Assembly: GCF_001708405.1 (NCBI RefSeq)
Contig: NZ_CP012418.1
Span: forward strand, 1,702,501 to 1,766,500
From: Kangiella sediminilitoris
Lineage (GTDB): Bacteria; Pseudomonadota; Gammaproteobacteria; Enterobacterales; Kangiellaceae
Reading direction: 5' to 3'
Length of the DNA stretch: 64,000 bases
Each line of letters starts with the position of its first letter. Within the stretch, counting starts at the first letter, position 1. Position numbers and translations under genes: made by a program. Under the pieces are notes generated by a model. That model had not been told where the DNA came from, did no database searches, and was given only the letters and a program-made list of their open reading frames with translations. Below, one piece after another: positions 53,325-62,353 of this stretch.

Positions 53325-54005
53325 TTAACTGTGCGCTTTGCGATGTAAAATTCCTGAAAATTCTTCGAGGAAGTTTTCATACTGTGTTTCGATACGCTGT
53401 AGACGATTGGTAAAACGGTTGTAGGCTATTACCGCAGGAATTGCCGCAAATAGACCCATTGCCGTCGCAATCAGGGCCTCAGCAATACCCGGCGCAACCA
53501 TTGCCAGCGTCGCCTGTTTAACACTACCTAGCGCGATGAATGAGTTCATAATCCCCCACACAGTACCAAATAGACCAATGTAAGGTGTTACCGAACCCAC
53601 AGTCGCCAGAAACGATAGATTCTGCTCTAGCTTTTCCACTTCTCGGCTGTGAGCTACACGCATCGCTCGGTGCGTGCCATCCATCACAGCTTCCGGGCTG
53701 ACGCCTTTTTGCTGACGCAAACGCATAAACTCGCGATAACCCGCAATAAATAGCGATTCCAGACCACGTGCAGTCTTATTACCAGCCGTCAACTCAGACG
53801 AAAGCTGGCTCAGATCAACACCCGACCAAAAGCGATCCTCAAACTGCTTACTTTTACGTGCCGCAGTGTTCAAAACTCCTGAACGCTGGAAAATCAAAGC
53901 CCAGGACACTACAGAAATTAACAGCAATAACACCATGATTGCTTGAACTAAAAAGCTGGCATCTAAAAATAGACCAGCGATGGTCATGTCATTCGCACCA
54001 TTCAC
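53325..54005 (-). CDS. tolQ: Tol-Pal system protein TolQ
   Basis: This ExbB-like three-helix protein, about 226 residues, forms the pentameric channel around TolR. I choose the GTG at 54003-54005 because GAGGAG lies seven bases upstream, and the N-terminus then matches E. coli TolQ length; the ATG at 53985-53987 has no site. The start lies inside ybgC, which suggests coupled translation. Key motifs are LFLDASFLVQAIMVLLLLIS, SVTPYIGLFGTVWGIMNSFIALG and APGIAEALIATAMGLFAAIPAVIAYNRF. Confidence 0.95.
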   Translation of the reverse strand: MNGANDMTIAGLFLDASFLVQAIMVLLLLISVVSWALIFQRSGVLNTAARKSKQFEDRFWSGVDLSQLSSELTAGNKTARGLESLFIAGYREFMRLRQQKGVSPEAVMDGTHRAMRVAHSREVEKLEQNLSFLATVGSVTPYIGLFGTVWGIMNSFIALGSVKQATLAMVAPGIAEALIATAMGLFAAIPAVIAYNRFTNRLQRIETQYENFLEEFSGILHRKAHS

Positions 54006-54426
54006 GTGCAATCTCCTCTTGTAAATACTTCGGCATAGGCGACGGCATCATGGTATTCATATCCACGCAAGCCACTCTGATTGTTGCCTTATTCACTAAT
54101 TCTTCAGTCTCAGCTGATGACTCATCATCAACCACCTTGACGACTTCCTGTTCAAAAATAACGCTCGCCTTTCTTGCTGAGGCGATACGAGTTTTTACCA
54201 GGAGTCTATCGTTAAACCGAGCCGGTTTCAGGTATTTTGCATCGACATGGGCCACAGCGAACGCCAAACCTTTATCGATCAAAACGTCCTGTTCCCAACC
54301 TAGGGAGCGTAACCATTCGGTGCGCCCTCGTTCGTAATATTTTAAGTAGTTCGCGTAAAAAACTACGCCAGCCACATCAGTATCTTCATAGTAGACCCTA
54401 ACTGGCCAAATAAATTCACGCTGCAT
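53989..54426 (-). CDS. ybgC: Acyl-CoA thioesterase YbgC (Tol-Pal associated)
   Basis: This hotdog-fold thioesterase is the first gene of the Tol-Pal operon and acts on short or long acyl-CoA in the cytoplasm. The 145-residue protein has the 4-HBA-type signature VYYEDTDVAGVVFYANYLKY with the catalytic Asp, then YERGRTEWLRSLGWEQ. The ATG is at 54424-54426. Its 3' end overlaps the tolQ start by 17 bases. Confidence 0.95.
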   Translation of the reverse strand: MQREFIWPVRVYYEDTDVAGVVFYANYLKYYERGRTEWLRSLGWEQDVLIDKGLAFAVAHVDAKYLKPARFNDRLLVKTRIASARKASVIFEQEVVKVVDDESSAETEELVNKATIRVACVDMNTMMPSPMPKYLQEEIAREWCE

Positions 54427-54506
54427 TTTATAAACCTAAGTATTATAACGATTCACTTTACAAATAGTGTTAAAGCGATCTCGAAAAAATTAATCTTTTC
54501 TCATTT

Positions 54507-55529
54507 TTATTCGCTGAACAAGTCGCCTGAGGAAGGAATGATCCCGAAATGTTCATACGCAAGCTTCGTCGCTATACGCCCACGAGGCGTACGCTGAATA
54601 AACCCCTGCTGGATTAAAAAAGGTTCCAGCACATCATCAATGGTATCTCTTTCTTCACCAATCGCCGCCGCCAGTGTATCAAGCCCGACCGGACCGCCAC
54701 CGAACTTCTCGATGATAGTCAGTAACAACTTACGGTCCATGGTATCGAAACCCTTGGCATCGACGTCCAGCATATCCAGGGCTCGATCCGCCACCTTATC
54801 CGTAATCAAACCATCCGACTTGATCTCCGCATAGTCTCGCACTCGGCGTAATAAACGATTGGCGATACGAGGCGTTCCGCGAGAACGACGAGCGACTTCC
54901 ACTGCGCCAGACTCTTCTAAGCGCAAGCCAAGGATTTTAGCCGAACGCATAACGATACCAGTTAAATCCTTCAGATCATAAAACTCAAGGCGCTGAACAA
55001 TACCGAAACGATCTCGCAGCGGTGAGGTTAACAATCCGGCACGAGTCGTTGCACCAACCAGAGTAAACGGCGGTAGCTCGACCTTTATAGAACGCGCCGC
55101 TGGGCCTTCGCCGATCATGATATCCAGCTGATAGTCTTCCATCGCCGGATAGAGCACTTCTTCAACATGCGGGCTTAAGCGGTGGATTTCGTCAATAAAC
55201 AAGACGTCATTGGCTTCGAGGTTAGTCAGCATAGCCGCCAGATCACCGGCTTTTTCCAGCACTGGGCCAGAGGTATGCTTTATACCAACGTTCATTTCAT
55301 TGGCAATAATATTGGAGAGAGTGGTTTTACCCAGTCCCGGCGGGCCAAAAATCAAAACATGATCCAACGCTTCTTTACGCAGCTTAGCCGCCTGCAGGAA
55401 GATTTCCATCTGTTCGCGGACTTTCTCCTGCCCCACATAGTCATCTAGCGTAGTCGGGCGAATAGCGCGATCAAACTGATCTTCGTCAGTCGTTTCGGTT
55501 GGATTAATTAATCGGTCATGCTCAATCAT
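54507..55529 (-). CDS. ruvB: Holliday junction branch-migration ATPase RuvB
   Basis: RuvB is the AAA+ motor that drives branch migration with RuvA. I use the ATG at 55527-55529 (MIEHDRLI), 340 residues, matching family starts; the open frame extends eight codons further. Walker A is GPPGLGKTT, Walker [10 protein letters not shown], sensor 1 ATTRAGLL, and arginine finger LRDRFG. The C-terminal winged helix ends with [16 protein letters not shown]. ruvC and ruvA are not next to it; yheS is upstream instead. Confidence 0.97.
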   Translation of the reverse strand: MIEHDRLINPTETTDEDQFDRAIRPTTLDDYVGQEKVREQMEIFLQAAKLRKEALDHVLIFGPPGLGKTTLSNIIANEMNVGIKHTSGPVLEKAGDLAAMLTNLEANDVLFIDEIHRLSPHVEEVLYPAMEDYQLDIMIGEGPAARSIKVELPPFTLVGATTRAGLLTSPLRDRFGIVQRLEFYDLKDLTGIVMRSAKILGLRLEESGAVEVARRSRGTPRIANRLLRRVRDYAEIKSDGLITDKVADRALDMLDVDAKGFDTMDRKLLLTIIEKFGGGPVGLDTLAAAIGEERDTIDDVLEPFLIQQGFIQRTPRGRIATKLAYEHFGIIPSSGDLFSE

Positions 55530-55675
55530 GGGCTCGTTCGTGCCTATTAGCACTCAATCTTATAGTGCGGTTAAGTCTACCAAGGGTCGGCGTTAGATGG
55601 AACCACAACGAAGCGTTTTCCACATTTGGCCAGAATCCGCCTTTTTCCAGCCAATTTAAGGGGTTACATCACTGA

Positions 55676-57598
55676 CTAGGCGCTTTCCAGCTCCTCGTGC
55701 AGCATCAACCAGTCTTCTTCCAGAGATTCCAGACGCTGATTAACCTCGCCATACTCGGCGCTCAGTTCCGCCAGCTTATCCTTGTTCGATTCTTCGTACA
55801 GACTCTGATCCGCCATCAGCTCGTCCAGTTCCGCCTTGCGCTTCTGCTGCTTATCCAGCTCCAGCTCGACCTTCTTTAACTTATTCTTCAGCGGCTGCAA
55901 AGCCTTACGCTTCTCGGCGTCGATTCGGCGCTGTTCCTTGCGCGAAACTTCTGGCTGCTCATCCGCAACATCAGAGCCGTTGGAAGTGCCACTGTTATTA
56001 GAGCGACGCTCCATGGTCGACTGCTCCAGCGCCCATTTTGCATAGTCGTCCAGATCACCATCAAACGGTTTGACCGAACCACCGGCAACCAGGATCAGAT
56101 CGTCCGTTACCGTTCTCAGCATATGCTTATCGTGCGACACCAGTACTACCGCCCCTTCAAAACCTTGTAGAGCCACGGTCATGGCGTGACGCATTTCCAG
56201 ATCCAGATGGTTGGTTGGCTCATCCAGTAAGAGTACATTTGGTTTGGAATAAACCAACAGCGCTAAAACCAGACGGGCTTTTTCGCCGCCGGAAAACGGA
56301 GCTACCGGTTCTAGAGCCTTGTCGCCATTAAAATCAAAGCCGCCTAAAAAGTTACGCAATTCCTGTTCGGTGGCGTCAGGGTATTCTCGCTGGAGGTGTT
56401 GAATTGGCGACATATCCGGATGCAGCTGCTCCAGCTGATGCTGTGCAAAATAACCAATATTCAGATGCTTTGATTCGACGCGCTCGCCGCCCTGCAAGCC
56501 AAGTTCGCCCGCGAGGACTTTAATTAAGGTCGATTTACCCGCGCCATTCTTACCCAGTAGACCAATCCGATCGCCTGGCAACAGCGTAAAGCCAACTTTC
56601 TTTAAAATCGTCACCGGACCATTCTCGGTTTCGTATCCGGCACTCACCTCTTTCAGCTGTAACAAAGGACTGGGCACGTGGCCAAGTTCTGGAAAGCTGA
56701 AATGAAACGGCGAATCGACGTGTGCCGGAGAAATCTTCTCCATCCGCTCCAACGCCTTAACCCGGCTTTGCGCCTGTTTGGCCTTGGTCGCCTTGGCTTT
56801 AAACCGATCGACAAACGACTGCATATGAGCAATCTCTTTCTGCTGTCGCTCAAAGTTCGCCTGCTGCTGCGCCAGTTGCTCTGCTCGTTGTAGCTCAAAA
56901 TCGGAATAGTTACCGCTATAAAGCTTAATATGCTGTTGCTCGATATGCGCCACGCGATTAATCACGCGATCGAGAAAATCTCGGTCGTGAGAAATCAGTA
57001 AGACCGCGCCCTGATAGGACTCCAACCATTTCTCCAGCCACACCACCGCTTCAAAATCCAGGTGGTTAGTCGGCTCATCAAGTAATAACAGGTCGGAACG
57101 ACACATCAGTGCCTGCGCCAGATTCAGGCGCATACGCCAGCCACCCGAGAAGCTGGAGACTGGTAGCTGCTCCTGATCCGCAGTAAAACCCAGACCATGC
57201 ATCAAAGCGCCCGCTCGCGCTCGTGCCGCATAGCCCTGAATCGAATCCAGTTGCTGGTGCAGCTTACCGATGGCGTTACCGTCTTCCTCCGCCTCAGCCT
57301 TGGCCAAAGCCGCCTCAATCTCGCACAGCTCAACGTCGCCCTGAATCACATACTCCAACGCCGAGTCTTCAACCGCAGGCGTTTCCTGGCGCACGCTCGA
57401 AATCGTCACATTCCCCGCCATCGAGAAATTGCCCGAGTCCTCCTCAAGCTCCCCACGGATCAAAGCGAACAACGACGACTTTCCGGTACCATTAGCCCCG
57501 GTGACACCCACCTTATCTTTAGGGTTGATGATAAAACTCGCGTCTTCAAATAAAACTTTTTTACCACGGCGAAGCGCCATGTTCTCGAAAAACAGCAT
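55676..57598 (-). CDS. yheS: ABC-F family ATPase YheS
   Basis: This ABC-F protein binds the ribosomal E site and helps resolve stalled translation; YheS works on some arrest peptides. The 640-residue protein has two ABC domains: Walker A GANGTGKSS (about 35-43), signature SSFSGGWRMRL, Walker B LLLLDEPTNHLD, then GKNGAGKST, FSGGEKARL and LLLDEPTNHLDLEMRHA. A linker between the domains (about 240-310) holds KAKATKAKQAQSRVKALERME. A C-terminal coiled coil follows (about 535-640). The coding is visibly more GC-rich than its neighbours. Confidence 0.93.
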   Translation of the reverse strand: MLFFENMALRRGKKVLFEDASFIINPKDKVGVTGANGTGKSSLFALIRGELEEDSGNFSMAGNVTISSVRQETPAVEDSALEYVIQGDVELCEIEAALAKAEAEEDGNAIGKLHQQLDSIQGYAARARAGALMHGLGFTADQEQLPVSSFSGGWRMRLNLAQALMCRSDLLLLDEPTNHLDFEAVVWLEKWLESYQGAVLLISHDRDFLDRVINRVAHIEQQHIKLYSGNYSDFELQRAEQLAQQQANFERQQKEIAHMQSFVDRFKAKATKAKQAQSRVKALERMEKISPAHVDSPFHFSFPELGHVPSPLLQLKEVSAGYETENGPVTILKKVGFTLLPGDRIGLLGKNGAGKSTLIKVLAGELGLQGGERVESKHLNIGYFAQHQLEQLHPDMSPIQHLQREYPDATEQELRNFLGGFDFNGDKALEPVAPFSGGEKARLVLALLVYSKPNVLLLDEPTNHLDLEMRHAMTVALQGFEGAVVLVSHDKHMLRTVTDDLILVAGGSVKPFDGDLDDYAKWALEQSTMERRSNNSGTSNGSDVADEQPEVSRKEQRRIDAEKRKALQPLKNKLKKVELELDKQQKRKAELDELMADQSLYEESNKDKLAELSAEYGEVNQRLESLEEDWLMLHEELESA

Positions 57599-57858
57599 GG
57601 AATGTGTGATTAATAGAAGTTGCAGACATTATAAAGGTTAGTGATGGCAGTACAATCGGAATTCATCGAGATAGCACGATCCTTGGTATATCAGCGATAT
57701 TTCCTTTAACACACTGATTTTGCTAGTATCACTTAAAACAAACAAGGCATTAACGTCCGGTTTGCTTGGTATTAGTCTTAAATTCGGACATTGATAACAA
57801 TAAGTTTATAACCAAAAATTACCGGCAATGTTCGGCACTATAATGTTAGTAATAAATT

Positions 57859-58296
57859 ATGAAAGTCATACTCCCTCTACTAATTACAGTTGCTTTATTT
57901 ATACAAGGAGCTTTTGCCTGCACAATTGACTATACGCCTATTGAAGAGTTAATTGAGGATGCAGATCATATCTTTATTGGGTATGTTGTTGAAATTAACT
58001 ATGTAGACTATGAAGCGTACATAAAAGAAACCTATGAAAATAGGCCTTATGAAAAGGGGGAAGAGGAGCCTATCTATATAGGGAGCGTTATGTATGACTA
58101 CCGGACATTACCAGTTGAAATATTCAAACAAAAAAATGAAATCCCCAGCTTTATTACTGGTGGTTATTGTAAGGGTGCTCAGATTGAAGGTACTGGTAAA
58201 TACATCATAATGACGTATAAATTTGAGGATGCAGATGGTTATGGGAGTAAAGCCTGGTCTTCTGACAATCCATATTTCAAGAATATTGGAGCATAA
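57859..58296 (+). CDS. Secreted protein with a possible NTR/TIMP-like domain
   Basis: A 145-residue precursor with a signal peptide ending at GAFA; the mature chain begins with cysteine (CTIDYTPIEELIEDADHIFIGYVVEI). A cysteine just after cleavage, a xxFxGxVV strand, and a second cysteine in TGGYCKGAQIEGTGKYIIMTYK resemble bacterial TIMP/netrin-like proteins. The match is by pattern only. First of a run of small accessory genes on the + strand. Confidence 0.5.
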   Translation: MKVILPLLITVALFIQGAFACTIDYTPIEELIEDADHIFIGYVVEINYVDYEAYIKETYENRPYEKGEEEPIYIGSVMYDYRTLPVEIFKQKNEIPSFITGGYCKGAQIEGTGKYIIMTYKFEDADGYGSKAWSSDNPYFKNIGA

Positions 58297-58354
58297 GCTC
58301 TATAAAAAATTTAAACCCACTAACAAGTAATAAAAAGCGAGCGTAGGGTACCCC

Positions 58355-58375
58355 AATAAATGGGCTCAGAGTACA
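58355..58375 (+). repeat. Short repeat before a small gene, copy 1
   Basis: AATAAATGGGCTCAGAGTAC ends seven bases before the next ATG. It agrees at 17 of 21 positions with copy 2 at 58725-58745. Its GGG.TCAGAGTACA core is a motif I associate with dispersed intergenic repeats. Confidence 0.5.
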
Positions 58376-58381
58376 TTTTTA

Positions 58382-58729
58382 ATGAAAAAATACATTTTAC
58401 CATTTTTAACTACCGTCCTGATATCAGGCTGCTCAGATAGATATATAGAGCAAAACTGCGCGTACTTTAAAGTAAGTGAGTGGTCTTTGGTTACAGAACC
58501 ATCCGATGAGCTTTTACAATTAAGTAATATCCACAAGTTTAATGGAAGTAATAGAAAGGAAGCTTGGTTTAAGGGTCATAATGGGAAGCTCGGACTATGC
58601 AGTTATACACACCAACCTGGCCCTAGCTCCTTTGCAAAAAACTGTAGCTCAACATATAAAGTGTTTATCAAAGAAAAAGATAAGTGGGTTGTAGATAGCG
58701 AAGCAATAACCTTATGTCACTCAGAATAA
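58382..58729 (+). CDS. Small lipoprotein of unknown function
   Basis: The 115-residue precursor has a lipoprotein signal with LISGC (Cys17), so the product should be membrane-anchored and periplasmic. The rest has five further cysteines (for example NCAYFKV, LGLCSYTH, NCSSTYKVF and ITLCHSE), suggesting disulfides, and is not recognised. It has no strong ribosome site. It lies between two copies of the short repeat. Confidence 0.58.
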   Translation: MKKYILPFLTTVLISGCSDRYIEQNCAYFKVSEWSLVTEPSDELLQLSNIHKFNGSNRKEAWFKGHNGKLGLCSYTHQPGPSSFAKNCSSTYKVFIKEKDKWVVDSEAITLCHSE

Positions 58730-58745
58730 ATGGAGCAAGAGTACA
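58725..58745 (+). repeat. Short repeat before a small gene, copy 2
   Basis: AATAAATGGAGCAAGAGTAC overlaps the lipoprotein stop and ends directly before the probable AUU start of the next gene. It includes GGAG (58732-58735), which could act as that gene's ribosome site. Confidence 0.5.
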
Positions 58746-59192
58746 ATTAGTATAGAAAAAACAACTCTAGGAAAAGTAATAGTTGAAGTGGACTCAGCTA
58801 AAACCAAAGAAATCTACAGCTCTATAAAAAAAGATAGTGCATTTGAATGTGGTTGCGAATATTGCCGTAACTTTATGGCACAAATGCCTAACTGCTTTCC
58901 ACAAGAAGTCATTAGTTTCTTCGAGCAGTGTGGAATTGACCCTTTAAAAGATGCTGAAGTATATGAAATCGGTCCTATATCTGAGGACAGTAACTTACAC
59001 CTTTATGGTGGAGAGTACTACTTCATTTCAGAAAAGCATCCTAAAGTTGATGAAGATAAATTGCCAAGTGGCTTTCAATTCACAATCAATAACTCGTCAG
59101 CTTGCGAACCAGAAGAGTTTCGTAAATCAGAAAACGTTAAGCATTTACACTTTCTTTTCCCTATTCCATGGGTTTTAGATGAAAGCCCATAA
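58746..59192 (+). CDS. Conserved small protein with a CxCxxC motif, probable ATT start
   Basis: The reading frame is coding well before its first GTG (58788): upstream codons read ISIEKTTLGKVIVEVD, which continues smoothly into SAKTKEIYSSIKKD. No ATG, GTG or TTG lies in that part. An ATT at 58746 with GGAG ten bases upstream is the best start, giving 148 residues. The protein has GCEYCRNFMAQMPNCFPQEV and LHLYGGEYYFI, which I recall from a small conserved family of unknown function. It may be metal-binding. Alternative: a gene whose ATG was lost and now uses the GTG. Confidence 0.55.
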   Translation: MSIEKTTLGKVIVEVDSAKTKEIYSSIKKDSAFECGCEYCRNFMAQMPNCFPQEVISFFEQCGIDPLKDAEVYEIGPISEDSNLHLYGGEYYFISEKHPKVDEDKLPSGFQFTINNSSACEPEEFRKSENVKHLHFLFPIPWVLDESP

Positions 59193-59219
59193 ATTAAAGT
59201 GACAGAGCTTTTTAATTAC

Positions 59220-59570
59220 ATGAAAATGAATAATAAGAAGACAAGGCTAGATTTATACAAAAAGGAATTACGTAAACAATATTATTTATTGATACTAATT
59301 CCTATAATTGCTCTTATAACATATTACTTTAGTGATATGCATTACGGGCTAGCGGTCTCTTTAGGCCTTATAGTAGTTACTCCGCTAGTTAGCCTCTATA
59401 ACTACTGTATAGCTATTCGGCATAAGCTTGTTATGGTTCATATGTCAGATAAACCATACCACAAAAAAGAGCACCCTTTTGTTTATTATTCAATGCTAAT
59501 TTTATTTCTTGTCATAGGGTTAGGTTTGATTGCAGTTATAGCCTCTTTGTATATGTTAGCTACCAATTAA
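59220..59570 (+). CDS. Small membrane protein of unknown function
   Basis: An open frame with three hydrophobic stretches: LLILIPIIALITYYF, YGLAVSLGLIVVTPLVSLY and YSMLILFLVIGLGLIAVIAS. The start is uncertain: ATG 59220 (about 116 residues), ATG 59226, or GTG 59199; none has a clear ribosome site. Basic residues before the first helix suggest a cytoplasmic N-terminus. Not recognised. Confidence 0.5.
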   Translation: MKMNNKKTRLDLYKKELRKQYYLLILIPIIALITYYFSDMHYGLAVSLGLIVVTPLVSLYNYCIAIRHKLVMVHMSDKPYHKKEHPFVYYSMLILFLVIGLGLIAVIASLYMLATN

Positions 59571-59573
59571 AGA

Positions 59574-59598
59574 AATAAAGGGGGCAGTTATATTTAAT
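59574..59598 (+). repeat. Short repeat before a small gene, divergent copy 3
   Basis: AATAAAGGGGGCAGTTATAT shares the AATAAA-GGG-C-AGT-A frame with copies 1 and 2 and again stands just before a small gene (59621). Similarity is lower than between copies 1 and 2. Confidence 0.35.
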
Positions 59599-59620
59599 TA
59601 GAAGTTAAGTACTGAGATAT

Positions 59621-59983
59621 ATGGAAGCAGAAAATATTATTATCAATAAAATTGAGGGGGCCTTTGAATTAAGTGCCCCGCTTACTAATGAGGCGATTGA
59701 GTCCAATCCTTATAAATTGGAGGAAGGTACTCCAGAAGAATTTAGGGAGTCCTTACCATCATTCATGATTTATGTACTCCGTTCCTTTAGGGAAGAGCCA
59801 CAGTCAACCGTCTATATGCAGCTGCTATTTAATTTGAACGAGTACAGCAAAAGCAAACCTCGTCAGGTTATATTTAATAATGAACAACAAACAGCAATAT
59901 TAGCATTCTTACAACACTTGCTTCACAACCAGCCAGCAAATATTGATGAAGAAGAAATACAAAAAATTATTAACCGGCTGTAA
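59621..59983 (+). CDS. Small cytoplasmic protein, possibly DUF6714-type
   Basis: The 120-residue soluble, acidic, helical protein reads IINKIEGAFELSAPLTNEAI..YKLEEGTPEEFRESLP and ends with ILAFLQHLLHNQPANIDEEE. The order of a GAF-like helix, a proline-rich turn and a C-terminal NEQQTAILAFLQHL helix recalls DUF6714 proteins; I am not sure. No function is known. Last gene of the small accessory run. Confidence 0.5.
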   Translation: MEAENIIINKIEGAFELSAPLTNEAIESNPYKLEEGTPEEFRESLPSFMIYVLRSFREEPQSTVYMQLLFNLNEYSKSKPRQVIFNNEQQTAILAFLQHLLHNQPANIDEEEIQKIINRL

Positions 59984-60188
59984 TAAGTGAGCCCAAGCAA
60001 GCGTCGTGTATCCCGTGGGAAAGAGTACCCCTCCATTTCCGTTTAACTGAACGAAGCTACCATACCTTACCAACATTTGGTTCCTTCCCTGTACCAATAT
60101 AGCAGCCATGCGCTCATTCGACTTTTCCGGATGGGGTGCTAGACTGGATCCTGAGGATTTACATAGGAACAGTCATTAAGGGGAATTT

Positions 60189-60713
60189 ATGATTATCTCT
60201 AAAAGTCTTTTATACAGCATAGCAATTGCGCTTCTGGCAGCATTCAGTAACGCTACACCAGCGGCAGAAGAATATACCGAAGGTCAAAAACGGGCACTCC
60301 AGAAAGCACTTGAGAGTGCAAAAAAGATGGAGTTCTTTTTAGATCTTAAAAACCGTAACCCTTATTTAACTGGTACCTGGGTCGGTGCTTATGACTATGA
60401 TAATCGGACGCCAAATACTCCCCCAGCCAATACTTTCACTTTGGTCATGAAATCAGAGGGCTACGCAATAGATGCTGTGATCATTGAACCAGCCGTAGTG
60501 CCAGAGCAGTATGCTGCCTTGGCGCAAGTAACTGATACTAGAGTGAGCCTTAACAATTTTATTTTTAAAAAGACATACCGCGATGGAACAACCATTAATT
60601 ATCAACTGAGGATGAATGCTAAAAACAAAACAATGAAGGGCACTTGGGAGATTCCCGAGGGACCATCGGGAACAGTTAAGATGAAAAAAGTAGAGGTAAA
60701 CGACTTTTTTTAG
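60189..60713 (+). CDS. Secreted protein of unknown function
   Basis: The 174-residue precursor has a signal peptide (to about ATPAA, residue 26) and a GGGGAA ribosome site. The mature part is beta-rich: YLTGTWVGAYDYDNRTPNT, FTLVMKSEGYAIDAVIIEPA, INYQLRMNAKNKTMKGTWEI and GTVKMKKVE. The pattern of antiparallel strands with GTW motifs at start and end is like small lipocalin-type barrels. No family is named. Confidence 0.62.
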   Translation: MIISKSLLYSIAIALLAAFSNATPAAEEYTEGQKRALQKALESAKKMEFFLDLKNRNPYLTGTWVGAYDYDNRTPNTPPANTFTLVMKSEGYAIDAVIIEPAVVPEQYAALAQVTDTRVSLNNFIFKKTYRDGTTINYQLRMNAKNKTMKGTWEIPEGPSGTVKMKKVEVNDFF

Positions 60714-60751
60714 AACTAAGTAATTAGACGCAAAGCAGTGAGGTACTGCAT

Positions 60752-61141
60752 ATGTCAAACTTTCAAAACTTGGAACAGATTGTCTCATCACTCAGAGCGG
60801 ATGAATCCACCAAGAATGATCCAATCAAACGAACTTTTGTTTTCGATGGAGAACATTTAACTGCAAACATTGGCGTTATCAGCGACAGCGGAAATGCCCT
60901 GCATACCCAGTATGATCATGATGAGTTACTTGTCATTATTGAAGGTAACGTTAAGTTTCGGGTCGGTGATGAAGTTCAGGATGTCCAAAAAGGCGATCTT
61001 GTTTTTATACCCAAAGCTACCCTCCACGGCCCAATGCTGGAAGAAGGCCAAAGCTTTGCTGCCCTGTCGGTATTTGCTCCACACTTTGATCGAGCAAAAC
61101 AAAATATCGTATGGGACAGGGATATTAAAAAAGTCGGCTGA
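60752..61141 (+). CDS. Single-domain cupin protein
   Basis: The 129-residue protein has the two cupin motifs: [24 protein letters not shown] (motif 1, with a Glu/Asp-rich rather than HxH core) and [15 protein letters not shown] (motif 2). Such proteins bind a metal or a small ligand; the ligand is unknown. The ATG is at 60752. It follows the secreted-protein gene by 38 bases. Confidence 0.8.
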   Translation: MSNFQNLEQIVSSLRADESTKNDPIKRTFVFDGEHLTANIGVISDSGNALHTQYDHDELLVIIEGNVKFRVGDEVQDVQKGDLVFIPKATLHGPMLEEGQSFAALSVFAPHFDRAKQNIVWDRDIKKVG

Positions 61142-61263
61142 GTAAGCCTGATCAAATATCCGTTGTCTCTATTATCGCTAAGTTATGCTTGGCTTCTCGT
61201 GCTTATCATCCCTATTCCAGCTATAATGGCTCTATATTAGTCCCTCCTCCGCTGGAAATTTGC

Positions 61264-61749
61264 ATGTCTGAAGAAATCAATTACAAGAATAACCCACTCA
61301 ATGGCGTTGGCCTGAAAGCCTTAGTCACTGAATTAGTTGAACATTATGGGTATGAGATACTACATGCTTATCTTAACCTCAATTGCTTCAAATCTAACCC
61401 AAGCATCGAATCCAGCGTTAAGTTTCTGAAGAAAACGGACTGGGCCCGGGAAAAAGTCGAAGCGTTTTATATGTATCAGTATAAAAGCCTGCCGCCTGTT
61501 TCTTCTGTGCAATTCCATATTCCGCCACGTGATCGCATCGTATCGGACGACGAAAAGCCTGGGGAACCTGCTAAGTTAAGTTTGGAAGATGCCGAAAAGC
61601 AGCGCGAAAAGCGTGAAAAGAAAGCTGCGGAGTTTAAGAAAACTGGCGGTCATAAACGAAGCAAGAGTTCAGGGCCCCAGCGAAAGAAGCCGTCCGGCAC
61701 TAAATCAAAATCTAATAGCAATGATCCCTGGGGTCATTGGAAAAAATAA
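61264..61749 (+). CDS. VF530 (DUF2132) family DNA-binding-like protein with basic tail
   Basis: I use the ATG at 61264 ([15 protein letters not shown]), since the family starts there; the frame is open from 61189. Residues 10-75 ([20 protein letters not shown], then [22 protein letters not shown]) are the VF530 fold, a small helical domain proposed to bind DNA. Beyond the domain, residues 110-161 are a Lys/Arg/Ser-rich disordered tail, longer than in typical members, which would suit nucleic-acid binding. Confidence 0.85.
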   Translation: MSEEINYKNNPLNGVGLKALVTELVEHYGYEILHAYLNLNCFKSNPSIESSVKFLKKTDWAREKVEAFYMYQYKSLPPVSSVQFHIPPRDRIVSDDEKPGEPAKLSLEDAEKQREKREKKAAEFKKTGGHKRSKSSGPQRKKPSGTKSKSNSNDPWGHWKK

Positions 61750-61829
61750 AATTACTGTAGCAGGATTCGCAAACTTTACCCTTAAGCTTTTTCTGCACAA
61801 TCACTAACAAAACATAAAAAAATAGGACT

Positions 61830-62327
61830 ATGAGCAACTCACATATCATCAACCTAAAAGATTTAGAGTTCTCCAAGCACAGTCACGGAGACAACTTTGA
61901 AGCTGAGACAGCTCCCGTCGCTAATAACATTGGAGCAAAACAACTGGGGTATCGTGTCACACGTGTACCACCGGGAAAACGAGCGTGGCCGCTTCACGCT
62001 CACTATGTTAACGAAGAAATGTTCTTTGTTCTAAGTGGCCATGGCACGGTTCGGTTAGGAGAGGATTCTTACCCAATTAATGAGGGTGATTTCATCTCAG
62101 CCCCCGCTAACCCCGACAAAGCCCACCAGATTATTAATACTTCTGACTCGACACTAACCTATATGTGCGTGAGTACCATGTTAGAACCAGAAGTAGCGGT
62201 TTATCCTGAATCAGGAAAAGTAGGAATCATCGCTGGTTCAGCTCCCGGAAGAATTGACGAGAAGTCCGGTGTCGTCAAGTTTATTGAGAAGGACTCAGGT
62301 GTCGATTATTGGGATGGCGAAAATTAA
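61830..62327 (+). CDS. Cupin-domain protein
   Basis: The 165-residue protein has cupin motif 1 WPLHAHYVNEEMFFVLSGHG (HxH..E ligands) and motif 2 GDFISAPANPDKAHQIIN. The bicupin-like N-terminal strand GYRVTRVPPGKRAW precedes it. This subgroup often carries a metal; the reaction is unknown. The gene ends just before the promoter of the YraQ-type permease. Confidence 0.83.
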   Translation: MSNSHIINLKDLEFSKHSHGDNFEAETAPVANNIGAKQLGYRVTRVPPGKRAWPLHAHYVNEEMFFVLSGHGTVRLGEDSYPINEGDFISAPANPDKAHQIINTSDSTLTYMCVSTMLEPEVAVYPESGKVGIIAGSAPGRIDEKSGVVKFIEKDSGVDYWDGEN

Positions 62328-62336
62328 AGATATAAA
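62309..62336 (+). promoter_or_regulatory. Predicted promoter of the permease leader RNA
   Basis: TTGGGA (62309-62314), 16-base spacer, TATAAA (62331-62336). The start would be near 62343, eleven bases before the structured region and about 225 bases before the permease ATG. Confidence 0.55.
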
Positions 62337-62353
62337 ACAATAAAATCTTTTTT

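Noticed and set aside
57725-57790. Integron attC site before the small-gene array
   Set aside because: CAAACAAGGCATTAACGTCC looked attC-like, but the paired R and L boxes could not be assembled and no integrase is in the window.
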